Shown here piece after piece: positions 42,197 through 50,111 of a stretch of DNA of 64,000 bases; within the stretch, counting starts at the first letter, position 1; every line of letters begins with the position of its first letter. Source of the stretch: Bacteroides sp. An322 (GTDB lineage: Bacteria > Bacteroidota > Bacteroidia > Bacteroidales > Bacteroidaceae); the NCBI RefSeq assembly GCF_002161765.1, contig NZ_NFIN01000015.1, forward strand, positions 1 to 64,000. The letters run 5' to 3'. The notes under the pieces are model-generated. The model searched no databases, was not told the DNA's origin, and was given only the letters and a program-made list of their open reading frames with translations. Position numbers and translations under genes: made by a program.

Positions 42197-43309
42197 ATGA
42201 AACTAAGAAGAAATCTTACCGCACTCGTACTTGGATTAAGCACGATTGCAGCGTTTGCCCAGACTGACGGCAACACCGAGACACGCCAGATTAAAGAAGA
42301 AGGCAAGACCGTATTTAACCCGCACTGGTTTATGCAAGTACAAGCTGGTGCTTCGCATACTGTGGGAGAAGCTAAATTCGGAGACCTGATTTCTCCAGCC
42401 GCTGCATTGAACGTAGGTTACCAATTCACTCCGTTGTGGGGATTGCGTGCCGGTCTGAGTGGCTGGGAAGCTAAGGGTGCATGGGTAAGCCCCCAAACTA
42501 TTTACAAGTACAATTACTTGCAGGGGAATGTAGATGCTACACTTAACTTAAGCAACTTGTTCTGCGGTTACAATCCGACCCGTTTCTTCAATGGATACCT
42601 GTTCGGTGGTATCGGTGTCAACGGAGGATTCAACAACGATGAAGCTGTAGCTATTAACGATGCCGGACATCGGTTGGAATACTTATGGCGCGATAGCAAA
42701 GTGAATGTCGTAGGCCGTTTTGGTTTGGGCACTAACTTACGCATCAGCGACCATGTGTTCTTCAACCTTGAAGTAAATGCCAATGTCATGTCAGACAAGT
42801 ATAACTCAAAGAAAGCAGGCAATGCTGACTGGCAATTTAATGCTTTGGCTGGATTTACCTTCAAGTTCGGAAAAACTTACACAAAGACCGAACCGGTTTA
42901 CTATGAACCTGCTCCCGCTCCTGCTCCGGCACCTGTCGTAGAAGAAAAGAAAGAAGAACCGGCTCCCGCTCCAGAACCTGTAAAGGTACAACCGATGAAG
43001 CAGAACATCTTCTTCCTCATCAATTCTTCTGAAATCCGTTCTTCTGAACAAAGCAAAGTCAATGACCTTATCGCTTACCTGAAGGAACATACTGACGCTA
43101 AAGTTTCTCTGACCGGATATGCAGACAAGAATACCGGAAATGCACGTATTAACAAGAAATTGTCGCAAGAACGTGCCGAAGCTGTTGCTGAAGCTCTGAA
43201 AGCACAAGGCATTGCTGCCGACCGTATTACGGTAGACTATAAGGGCGATACTGTACAGCCGTTTAGTGTAATCGAAGAAAACCGTGTTACGGTTTGTATA
43301 GCTGAATAA
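42197..43309 (+). CDS. OmpA-family outer-membrane protein
   Basis: A 370-residue protein with a signal peptide (1-21, ending AAFAQ). It has an N-terminal beta-barrel of about 200 residues (VQAGASHTVGEAKF, ALNVGYQFTPLWGLRAGLSG, GVNGGFN). A Pro-Ala-Glu hinge at ~235-268 (APAPAPAPVVEEKKEEPAP) and a peptidoglycan-binding OmpA domain follow (FFLINSSEIRSSEQSKVND, LTGYADKNTGNARIN, LSQERAEAVAEAL). It probably anchors the outer membrane to the wall and is likely highly expressed, judging by its promoter, codon choice and strong terminator. OmpA domains have LxxGxADxxG; here LTGYADKNTG, intact. Confidence 0.95.
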   Translation: MKLRRNLTALVLGLSTIAAFAQTDGNTETRQIKEEGKTVFNPHWFMQVQAGASHTVGEAKFGDLISPAAALNVGYQFTPLWGLRAGLSGWEAKGAWVSPQTIYKYNYLQGNVDATLNLSNLFCGYNPTRFFNGYLFGGIGVNGGFNNDEAVAINDAGHRLEYLWRDSKVNVVGRFGLGTNLRISDHVFFNLEVNANVMSDKYNSKKAGNADWQFNALAGFTFKFGKTYTKTEPVYYEPAPAPAPAPVVEEKKEEPAPAPEPVKVQPMKQNIFFLINSSEIRSSEQSKVNDLIAYLKEHTDAKVSLTGYADKNTGNARINKKLSQERAEAVAEALKAQGIAADRITVDYKGDTVQPFSVIEENRVTVCIAE

Positions 43310-43330
43310 GCGATTGCTCTTTCTATAACC

Positions 43331-43392
43331 AAACTGTATCCTGAAAGATTTCATGCGTCAAGGCTGTATCTTTCAGGATACAGTTTTTTTTA
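43331..43392 (+). terminator. Strong terminator of the OmpA-like gene
   Basis: Perfect 19-bp arms (43331-43349 and 43368-43386, AAACTGTATCCTGAAAGAT on the left) with an 18-base loop and a T8 tract. It ends only 12 bases before the recombinase start codon. Confidence 0.92.
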
Positions 43393-43403
43393 TATGTAAA
43401 CTT

Positions 43404-44564
43404 ATGGGAATCAAGTTATCGAAAAGGAAATTGAAGAAAGGGCGTTTCTCGCTCTATTTAGATTGCAACCTCGAAGGCAAGCGTTTTAAGGAAAGTCTGG
43501 GCATCACCTTAGAACCGCCTACATGCAAAGAGGCAAGGCAAGCCAATTGCGTAAAATGGCAATTGGCTAAACTTCTACGCGCACGGCGTGAAATTGATTA
43601 TTTGCATACCCATTACTGGTCGAAACTGCCTCCGCTTTTTCAGGTATCCAATGCACAAAGGCACTCCGATGAAGAAACCGAAACACTTGCAAATCCCAAT
43701 GAGCCGATTGATTTGCAGGAACCGGATTCACTTGATTTTTTCCTGGTCGCAGCAAGCTATCAGAATATATATCATCGGAAAGATTTCCGGATGGTGCAAG
43801 CGGTTTTTGCTTATCTGAAACAATTTCATGCTTCACCTTTACCGATAAGAGACATTACACGCAGTTTTTGTACCGATTTCTTTTGCTTCTTGCAAGATAA
43901 GCTGCATGGCAATACTCCGGTCAATTATTTTAAGAAATTCAAGATGTGCCTGGAATATTGTGTAGAAGAAAACCTGCTGCCCGCTAATCCAGCCAGAGGC
44001 ATCCGCCTGAGCCAATATAACGACGTGACCAAAGAAATCCTTTCAACCAAAGAACTCATTAAACTGACCCTTACGCCTTGCCGGAATCCGGAAGTCAAAC
44101 GGGCTTTCCTGTTTTCTTGCCAAAGCGGATTGCGCTGGTGTGACGTGCAAGATTTATGTTACAAGAACATTGATTTTGCACAAAGGCATCTCACCTTGGT
44201 GCAGAAAAAAGTAGCCGGGCATTCTCAAAAGTCGGTTTTACACCTACACTTAAACGAAAATGCCATACGCCTGTTGCAAGAATCACACGGCGCGCCCGAT
44301 GACCCTGTATTCAGACTCCCTTCCCATTCATACAGCCTGCGGCTTATTAATGAATGGACTGCCCATGCAGGCCTGCGCAAGCATATTTCGTTCCATTGTG
44401 CACGGCATACGTTCATTACTTCCATCATGGCACGGGGAGCAAGTATCAAAACAGCCGCCTCTTTAGCAGGACATTCCAGCACACGGCATACTGAAAAATA
44501 CATACATATCATTGATAAACAAAAACAACAGGCTGTAGACAGTCTTCCGCCTCTTCCACTTTGA
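43404..44564 (+). CDS. Tyrosine-type site-specific recombinase
   Basis: A 386-residue integrase-fold protein. ATG 43404 (MGIKLSKRKLKKGRFSLYL) is preferred; the reading from 43353 begins within the terminator hairpin. An N-terminal arm-binding beta sheet (FSLYLDCNLEGKRFKESLG), a SAM-like core-binding domain (~100-215) and the catalytic domain follow. The active residues are R244 (SGLRWCDV), a beta-hairpin Lys (LVQKKVAGHSQK), H331 and R334 (HCARHTF), H357 (AGHSS) and Y366 (TEKYIHI), all intact. No att duplication, prophage or conjugative genes surround it, so it may act on invertible DNA in the genome as Bacteroides phase-variation recombinases do. Between the ompA terminator and its ATG no promoter element fits. 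Confidence 0.93.
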   Translation: MGIKLSKRKLKKGRFSLYLDCNLEGKRFKESLGITLEPPTCKEARQANCVKWQLAKLLRARREIDYLHTHYWSKLPPLFQVSNAQRHSDEETETLANPNEPIDLQEPDSLDFFLVAASYQNIYHRKDFRMVQAVFAYLKQFHASPLPIRDITRSFCTDFFCFLQDKLHGNTPVNYFKKFKMCLEYCVEENLLPANPARGIRLSQYNDVTKEILSTKELIKLTLTPCRNPEVKRAFLFSCQSGLRWCDVQDLCYKNIDFAQRHLTLVQKKVAGHSQKSVLHLHLNENAIRLLQESHGAPDDPVFRLPSHSYSLRLINEWTAHAGLRKHISFHCARHTFITSIMARGASIKTAASLAGHSSTRHTEKYIHIIDKQKQQAVDSLPPLPL

Positions 44565-44619
44565 AACAAAAAAAATAAAAATTTACAGCTAAATTGATAA
44601 GAAATCAATCCTTTTTATA

Positions 44620-44628
44620 TACATTTGC
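44620..44628 (+). promoter_or_regulatory. -7 element upstream of the unknown gene at 44660
   Basis: TACATTTGC (TAnnTTTG) lies 31 bases before the ATG at 44660. Confidence 0.65.
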
Positions 44629-44659
44629 GCAATTAAATTAACAAACTTAATTTGAGTTT

Positions 44660-45091
44660 ATGAACGAACTGAAAGTTAGCCTAAAAAGAATAGCCGAAGA
44701 CGGCTTTACACGCAACGACGAAATATTGGCTGATGCATCGAAAGCATTGGTTCCGCAAATGGGTTTCGAGTTGCTTTCTGACATTAATAAGAACTTGCTT
44801 ACCATTGTGGCACATGTTGGGTTTGTAACTCCTGCCAAAGAAGTGGCAGCAGCCTTGCGTTTCCGCTTCACGCTCGAAGTAGACAGCTTGAGCAAATTGG
44901 AACATACAACGAATCCGCAAAAAGGGACACATCAATATAAATTCCCGAACGGATTCATCGAAGCGATACTGACCGATGTATATGCTACAGCCCGTATCCT
45001 CATGGCGCAAAAGTTGGCAGGTACCCGCTTGGAAAATGCTTATTTGCCCTTCGGAGGAGCAAGCAGCTTGATTCGTACAATGAAACGATAA
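44660..45091 (+). CDS. Conserved-looking hypothetical protein
   Basis: A 143-residue soluble protein with no signal peptide or membrane segment. I do not recognise the family. It reads like a compact, mainly helical fold (LKRIAEDGFTRNDEILADAS, KEVAAALRFRFTLEVDSLSK, FIEAILTDVYATARILMAQK) with a Gly-rich end (YLPFGGASSLIRTMKR). Codon use is normal, and it has its own -7 element, so it is probably expressed. The BRO-N pseudogene follows 13 bases later and may have been its operon partner. Confidence 0.75.
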   Translation: MNELKVSLKRIAEDGFTRNDEILADASKALVPQMGFELLSDINKNLLTIVAHVGFVTPAKEVAAALRFRFTLEVDSLSKLEHTTNPQKGTHQYKFPNGFIEAILTDVYATARILMAQKLAGTRLENAYLPFGGASSLIRTMKR

Positions 45092-45104
45092 AGAGCTGTC
45101 TGAT

Positions 45105-45548
45105 ATGACAAAACAAGAAGCCTTAAAACTTTTTGAGGACAAGAAAGTCCGCACTGTATGGGACGATGAACAAGAAAAATGGTATTTTTCTATTATTGAT
45201 GTAATAGCTATTCTTACTGATAGTCCAGATCCCAAACGATATTGGAGTGTATTAAAATCCCGTATCAAAAAAGAGGGGCATGAACCTACTACAATTTGTA
45301 GTACTTTGAAACTTCGTGCAGCCGACGGCAAAATGCGCTTAACAGATGTGGCTGATACCGAACAGCTTTTCCGGATTATCCAGTCTGTACCATCGCCCAA
45401 AGCCGAACCTTTCAAGCAATGGATGGCTCGTGTGGCATAGGTTGCACGTGAACAGCTTGAACAGCAATTAGGCCGTTCTGTCATATCATCGGCAAAAGCT
45501 AATGATTATTTGCTCCTTTCCGAAGAAAATATAGTTAATCAGAAATGA
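45105..45548 (+). pseudogene. BRO-N / DNA-damage-inducible D-like gene, internally deleted
   Basis: The first 111 codons encode a BRO family N-terminal domain (KVRTVWDDEQEKWYFSIIDV, DPKRYWSVLKSRIKKEG, TLKLRAADGKMRLTDVADTE, FKQWMARVA). They stop at a TAG (45438-45440) where homologues continue MARVAYERM. The same frame then reads VAREQLEQQLGRSVISSAKA to a TGA at 45546-45548, which resembles the C-terminal end of full-length members (about 270-300 residues). A deletion of the middle part, joining tail to head with an in-frame stop, explains both pieces. The truncated 111-residue product could still be made. Full-length relatives are phage-antirepressor-like proteins often found near restriction or toxin systems. 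Confidence 0.75.
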
Positions 45549-45564
45549 AATGCGAAAAACATTT

Positions 45565-45643
45565 GTCATGCTGAACGAAGTGAAGCATCTCGGATGCGTC
45601 CACGTGAATGTACACGAGATCCTTCACTTGCGTTCAGGATGAC
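45565..45643. repeat. Inverted repeat with GTCATCCTGAACG arms
   Basis: GTCATGCTGAACGAAGTGAA on the left is mirrored by TTCACTTGCGTTCAGGATGA on the right, with arms of about 28 bases and one 1-base offset. The same arm sequence (GTCATCCTGAACGTAGTGAA) is at 54172 inside the larger family D element there. Confidence 0.85.
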
Positions 45644-45739
45644 AATACATTGGAATATTTTCGCAAACCAATTTTGTTTTACTATAAATCGGAAGAAAAT
45701 TTGTAGCATTGTTTACCTGACAAATCAGGAGATAAAACG

Positions 45740-45815
45740 AAGCCTGCTTCATCGGCCAACGAAGCAGGCTTCGTTTGTTGATACATCCGGCTTCGTAAGC
45801 CGATGAAGCAAGGTT
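45740..45815. repeat. Family E repeat cluster
   Basis: CGAAGCCTGCTTCATCGGCC, then CGAAGCAGGCTTCG, then CTTCGTAAGCCGATGAAGC: three alternating inverted copies of one short word. Related copies are at 2138 and 57491. Confidence 0.75.
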
Positions 45816-45960
45816 CGTTTTTTGTATCTTCTCTAACGATATGATTCGCTCTTGTAATTTTGTTATTTATTTCATTATAATTTTATGAATAGATGCATGC
45901 TCTCTAATACGGCTCTTTCATTTAAAATGGTAAAATGGATGTCCGCTTTTGCTAAATACT

Positions 45961-46042
45961 TGTAGGGGCGGGGTTTGCCTGCCCGAATACGTCCACAAAT
46001 AAAGCGATTGATGTATTGAGACTGTCTCAAAATAGAAATAGG
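45961..46042. repeat. Half family A element and family D word
   Basis: TGTAGGGGCGGGGTTTGCCT starts a left arm of the family A variant at 32046, without a right arm. The D word GTCTCAAAATAGAAATAGGC follows at 46024. Confidence 0.6.
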
Positions 46043-46070
46043 CTTTCATTTGATATACCCTTTTGCTTAT

Positions 46071-46619
46071 TCAATAAATGTACACGCTCAATGCTTTCGC
46101 CAATTTGTATTGTTTCAGCCGCTCACGGACACATTCGGTGAAGAAGCGCAAAATACTGTTGTAACATTCCATTACGATTTTCCCATCCATGCTGAGCAAT
46201 ACGCTTTCGAATACGGGGGCATAAAGGCTTTCCTTTTTACCAAGCCAAAGGTATTCGTTACGTCTGTCCGATTGATAAATCTGATGTTGACGTTGGTTGG
46301 CAATATCTATCCACTCGTCAAATCCGTTGCTTTCACCGAGTATTTTCAGTATTTCAGTTGCGTAATCTTTTTCCCATCCGTCTACATACCGCATGGCATA
46401 AAAATCTTTTAAGAAAGGCAACCATTCCGCTTCTGCTACTTCCTTCTTGAGCGAATAGACAAATAGCTCCTCTGTCACTGATTGATTGTATAGTTCAGAA
46501 TCGAACAGATAAGAACCAAGCTCTTTTTCGATTTCCTCCCGACTTAAATCCGGTCCGCGATAAGCTTTACGAGAAACGGTGATTTTGGTGTTTAGCCCGA
46601 TAAATAAAAATTGTCCCAT
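46071..46619 (-). CDS. Hypothetical protein, family not recognised
   Basis: A 182-residue acidic, probably cytoplasmic protein without signal peptide. It starts MGQFLFIGLNTKITVSRKAY and is mostly helical, with Trp/Tyr-rich segments (AEWLPFLKDFYAMRYVDGWE, RRNEYLWLGKKESLYAPVFE). No catalytic motif is evident. It sits alone between repeat-rich spacers in the accessory patch behind the recombinase. Size and setting would suit an immunity or orphan accessory protein, but nothing in the sequence proves that. Confidence 0.7.
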   Translation of the reverse strand: MGQFLFIGLNTKITVSRKAYRGPDLSREEIEKELGSYLFDSELYNQSVTEELFVYSLKKEVAEAEWLPFLKDFYAMRYVDGWEKDYATEILKILGESNGFDEWIDIANQRQHQIYQSDRRNEYLWLGKKESLYAPVFESVLLSMDGKIVMECYNSILRFFTECVRERLKQYKLAKALSVYIY

Positions 46620-46795
46620 AAATCTTTCTTTTGTAAGTGGCTAATTAAAATGAGCAAATGAATACGAACTCATACTGTATAAGATATAGTTCTGTTTGCG
46701 AATATACGAAGAAAAAAAGGGAAAAGCAAAGTTTTCTGCCGTTTGTGATATCTTTTTTAAATGGATATATACTGTAAAAAATGAGATAAAGGCAG

Positions 46796-46846
46796 TGCCC
46801 CTGCCGAAAAATACCTACGTGGTTGTGGCAAACCTCGCCCCTGTAG
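46796..46846. repeat. Degenerate family A copy
   Basis: GCCCCTGCCGAAAAATACC and GGCAAACCTCGCCCCTGTAG recall the arms of the 32046 variant, with many changes. The rest of the 297-bp gap 46620-46916 is AT-rich and holds no gene. Confidence 0.45.
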
Positions 46847-46864
46847 CTTTTAATCTTATTCAAT

Positions 46865-46899
46865 AAAAAAAGCGGCTCGAAAGAGCCGCTTTTTTTATT
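46865..46899 (-). terminator. Terminator of the surface lipoprotein gene
   Basis: The stem AGCGGCTC / GAGCCGCT with loop GAAA has A-runs and T-runs on both sides, so it can work in either direction. The stem is identical to the terminator at 1032-1062. Confidence 0.9.
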
Positions 46900-46916
46900 T
46901 AGAGTATAATCAAGAA

Positions 46917-49625
46917 TTATTCATGATTGATTTTCATTGTGAAGGTCAATGCAGGAATTTCTTCAACATGACCAAAGTTATCTTTAATCTTCAAGATTAC
47001 TTTAGTTTCAATATCTTCTCCTACTTGTACTTGAGCACCTGTCGGAGTCAACTCCATTGCTGTCTTAGTAATAGAACCTTCTGTTGCTGCAACAAACTTA
47101 GCAGTGAAATATTCATTTTCAATTTCTTTGCCATTATTGTTAGTAATCAGAATGATTTCAGTAGTAGAAGCATTACTCAAAATATTAGCCCAAGTAGTCC
47201 AATCTGTGTCAGTCGCATCAAATGGATCAACAGCACCCTTATACGGACTAATAGCCTTAATCACATTTTCAAATGCAGTGACTGTACCATTAGCAGCTTT
47301 AGTTACTTTACCCTTAATGATGTTAGTTTCACGATAGTAAACTACAGGAGTTTCAGACCATTGATAAGTGCAATCTACCGGCCAGCAACCAAACTTGATA
47401 CTGAAATCTGTTGCCCACTCTACTTTATAATCATAAGCATCATCAATTACACCGTGACCTTCCGGTATAAAGGCAATCTGACCATAATTGTATTCAACTG
47501 TAGCAGCGTATGTCTTACCATCATTAATTACACCAGTATTAATATTCAAAATACTAGCTGTTGATGCATCACCCTTGTTAACTCCCGGATTATAAACGCC
47601 CTTGCTGCTATTGGTAATACCATCAATGCTCAGAATATAATCTGCATCCCAATTATTAAATGCTTGTTTCAACAGATATTCACCAGTAGCAGGCGTACCC
47701 TTAGGTTCAGGATAAACAGTCATTACACCGTTTACAATGCCATTAGTCTTAGCACTGAAGTCTGCAGGAACTGCAGTAGGCAATTTCTTAGTTACCTGAA
47801 TTGTGTTGGTACCCAAATAAGTTCCGGACTCATCATAGAACTTAATTGCACCAGTGTAAGTCTTATCTTCACGCATCATTTGGAGGTTCAACGTACCTAC
47901 AAATTCAGCATATGCAACCTCTTTTTGATTGCCTGCAAGTGTATTCTTGTCTGCCTTATAAAGCTTCAAGAAGTCATTGCCATTTACATTTAATTCACTC
48001 CAGTTAGAAGAAAGGATTCCATAACCTGATGACTTGAATACGCTTGGAGCATGTACTCCATCTGCATGAGCTGTTTCACCAGCTACCAAATCAACATGAT
48101 AATAATGAGCATTTGCAGGAATAGTGAATGCTTGTTTTTCACCTGTATTTACTACATATGCAGCAGGAGCATTAACATACGAAGTCGGAGTTACAGTGTA
48201 TGCAGCAGTAACAGTTGCAGCTTCACCAGCTTTCACCCAAATGGTATTTTCTTCGATAAAGCCTCGATAGTCAATAGTAACTAATTTCAAAGGTACCGGA
48301 ATACCAGCTTCACCATTTACAGTAATAGAATGAGTCAATTCTTCACCTTTTATAACTGTATCTACACCGCTGAATGTTAAAGTCTTTAATGCAGCTTTGT
48401 CTGTTGTAGATAATGTAGAATTATTATAATCTACCGTAACATAGCTTGCCATTACACGACCACCTTTAGACAAGTCCGATGCAACATTGATAGTAAACGG
48501 TGCACCTGCTTCTACAGGGAAACATTTTTCGTAACCTGAGGCAGCATCTCCACCATCTTTCCATGTTTCAATTGCTTTATTAAGAGCAGCTGCAGCCGCA
48601 TCAGATTGAATTGTTGATTTCTTTTCAATATCTTCTGCTTTTTGTTCAGCTTGTACATGTAAAGTTACATCGTATGCAGAAGTAACGCTTCTGTCTTTTT
48701 CTGCATCTGTAACAGCTAATGCATAAGCTATATAGTCATGACCTTTACCATCACACCATGTTGGGTCAGACGCATGACCTGCATCACTACTGCTTAATAC
48801 CAACTTATCAAATGATTCGAAATCAACATCTTCTTTCAACTGAACACCAACTAAGCGCAAGCCTGTGTTTTGAGTTGCGCGTGAAGCAATGATATCACCA
48901 CTCCATTGTGATGAAGTTATATTTACATATTCATTCAGATTTACGCCATTACCATTCACCAATGATAACATATCATTAGAAATAACAGCATTTGCCGGAT
49001 TAATATTAACCAGCATATAATCTGTTACCGTATTAACATCACCCTTTGCTAAAGAGAAAGCACCAGTTAATCCTTCTCCAAAAGTATAAGATGTTGCTGT
49101 TTTCCCATTTGGCAAAGTAATTACATCAATGCGCGCATAATTTACATCCAAATTCGGATCATATTGTGCAGGAGCATCATCATCTTTCACTTGGAATGAA
49201 ATCTCTGTAACCATGCCCAAAGAATAACCAGTCAGTTCTTCTACCTGAGCCAACAACTCTTCCATTTCTGTGCGGAATTCAGCGATTTGGCTATCCAATG
49301 CATTCTGGATTTCTTCCTTCATGGCATCGATATCACCCAAAACTTCTTCCAAGTCAGCGATTCTGCCTTCCAGTTCAGCAATCTTGTCAGCATCGCCTGC
49401 AGCGTTTGCTTTTTCAAGAGCCTCTTCAGCAGTAGCTTTGGCATCATTCACTGCAGTTTGCATTTGGTCTAATTTGGCTTGCATGTCATCTTTTGTAGCC
49501 AGACCATCAATCTGAGACTGCAGATTGCTGATGTCATCATCATAGTCTTTACAAGAGGTAAAAGTTCCTGCCGAAGCGAACAAAAGCGCTCCGAACAGCA
49601 GTGCACTTAAATACTTTTTTCTCAT
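46917..49625 (-). CDS. Large surface-exposed lipoprotein, S-layer-like
   Basis: A 902-residue protein. The signal peptide (LSALLFGALLFASAGTFTSC) has lipid-attachment C25, followed by KDYDDDI, an acidic run of the kind that sends lipoproteins to the cell surface in Bacteroidota. Residues ~30-135 are a long heptad-rich coiled coil (LQSQIDGLATKDDMQAKLDQ, AEEALEKANAAGDADKIAEL). The rest is Thr/Asn/Gly-rich beta structure with Ig-like spacing. This layout matches B. thetaiotaomicron S-layer proteins of the BT1927 type, known from the literature to be phase-variable. Strongly biased codons suggest high expression. It is monocistronic, with a long leader upstream and a strong terminator. Confidence 0.82.
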   Translation of the reverse strand: MRKKYLSALLFGALLFASAGTFTSCKDYDDDISNLQSQIDGLATKDDMQAKLDQMQTAVNDAKATAEEALEKANAAGDADKIAELEGRIADLEEVLGDIDAMKEEIQNALDSQIAEFRTEMEELLAQVEELTGYSLGMVTEISFQVKDDDAPAQYDPNLDVNYARIDVITLPNGKTATSYTFGEGLTGAFSLAKGDVNTVTDYMLVNINPANAVISNDMLSLVNGNGVNLNEYVNITSSQWSGDIIASRATQNTGLRLVGVQLKEDVDFESFDKLVLSSSDAGHASDPTWCDGKGHDYIAYALAVTDAEKDRSVTSAYDVTLHVQAEQKAEDIEKKSTIQSDAAAAALNKAIETWKDGGDAASGYEKCFPVEAGAPFTINVASDLSKGGRVMASYVTVDYNNSTLSTTDKAALKTLTFSGVDTVIKGEELTHSITVNGEAGIPVPLKLVTIDYRGFIEENTIWVKAGEAATVTAAYTVTPTSYVNAPAAYVVNTGEKQAFTIPANAHYYHVDLVAGETAHADGVHAPSVFKSSGYGILSSNWSELNVNGNDFLKLYKADKNTLAGNQKEVAYAEFVGTLNLQMMREDKTYTGAIKFYDESGTYLGTNTIQVTKKLPTAVPADFSAKTNGIVNGVMTVYPEPKGTPATGEYLLKQAFNNWDADYILSIDGITNSSKGVYNPGVNKGDASTASILNINTGVINDGKTYAATVEYNYGQIAFIPEGHGVIDDAYDYKVEWATDFSIKFGCWPVDCTYQWSETPVVYYRETNIIKGKVTKAANGTVTAFENVIKAISPYKGAVDPFDATDTDWTTWANILSNASTTEIILITNNNGKEIENEYFTAKFVAATEGSITKTAMELTPTGAQVQVGEDIETKVILKIKDNFGHVEEIPALTFTMKINHE

Positions 49626-50111
49626 AACAAAATAAATTTAATTTATAAATTAAAAAACTCAAATCGTTCTAACTCAAGTCGTTACACGACCGCCACGTCC
49701 CTTCGCCCCTTCCCGTGTTTTCTCACGTCAGTAGCCGCGCCGAAAACTGAACTATATATAAATAAGGAGTTGAAAAAGAACGATTTAAATTGCAGGGTTG
49801 AAAGAGTTCGTGTGTATGTGTGTGAAAAATGTGCCGGTTTTTGTAGTCCAAAACCTGACGAAAAGGCTGGAATATGTTGCTTGTCATGCCATTAACTTTG
49901 TAAAGAATGAGTGAAATGAGGTGCCAAAATGAAAAATTAAAGTAGAATAAAAGGAGTTTTTAAGGCTGATTGTCTTATAAAATTTGGTTTTTTGCATCAG
50001 AAAACTGAAATATTTAAAAAGCTTTCAACATGTAAACGAAAAAAGAACTATATTTGCAACCTTGAAATAAACGCATATTAATTATAAGGTAAATAATAAA
50101 TTAAAAGTAAC
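49626..50111. other. 486-bp divergent control region with inverted repeats
   Basis: It separates the minus-strand surface lipoprotein gene from secDF. AAATCGTTCT (49661-49670) and its complement AGAACGATTT (49777-49786) face each other across 106 bp. Beyond the perfect 10 bases, similarity continues to about 16 of 20. Between them lies a C-rich stretch with small hairpins (GTCGTTACACGAC, CGTGTTTTCTCACG). I find no minus-strand TAnnTTTG element here, so the lipoprotein promoter is undefined. The secDF promoter is at 50049. No gene is supported. Confidence 0.6.
50049..50057 (+). promoter_or_regulatory. -7 element of secDF
   Basis: TATATTTGC (TAnnTTTG) lies 54 bases before the ATG at 50112. Confidence 0.65.

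Larger units (their letters stand above)
45549..46070. other. 522-bp gene-free stretch with several repeat families
   Basis: No gene is supported. It holds a family D-related inverted repeat (45565-45643), a family E cluster (45740-45815), an AT-rich stretch, a half family A element (45961-45999) and a family D word GTCTCAAAATAGAA (46024-46037). Confidence 0.65.

Noticed and set aside
43404-46619. Integrated prophage or conjugative element with the recombinase at one end
   Set aside because: No structural, packaging, mobilisation or tra genes and no tRNA or direct-repeat attachment site are present; only a small accessory patch.
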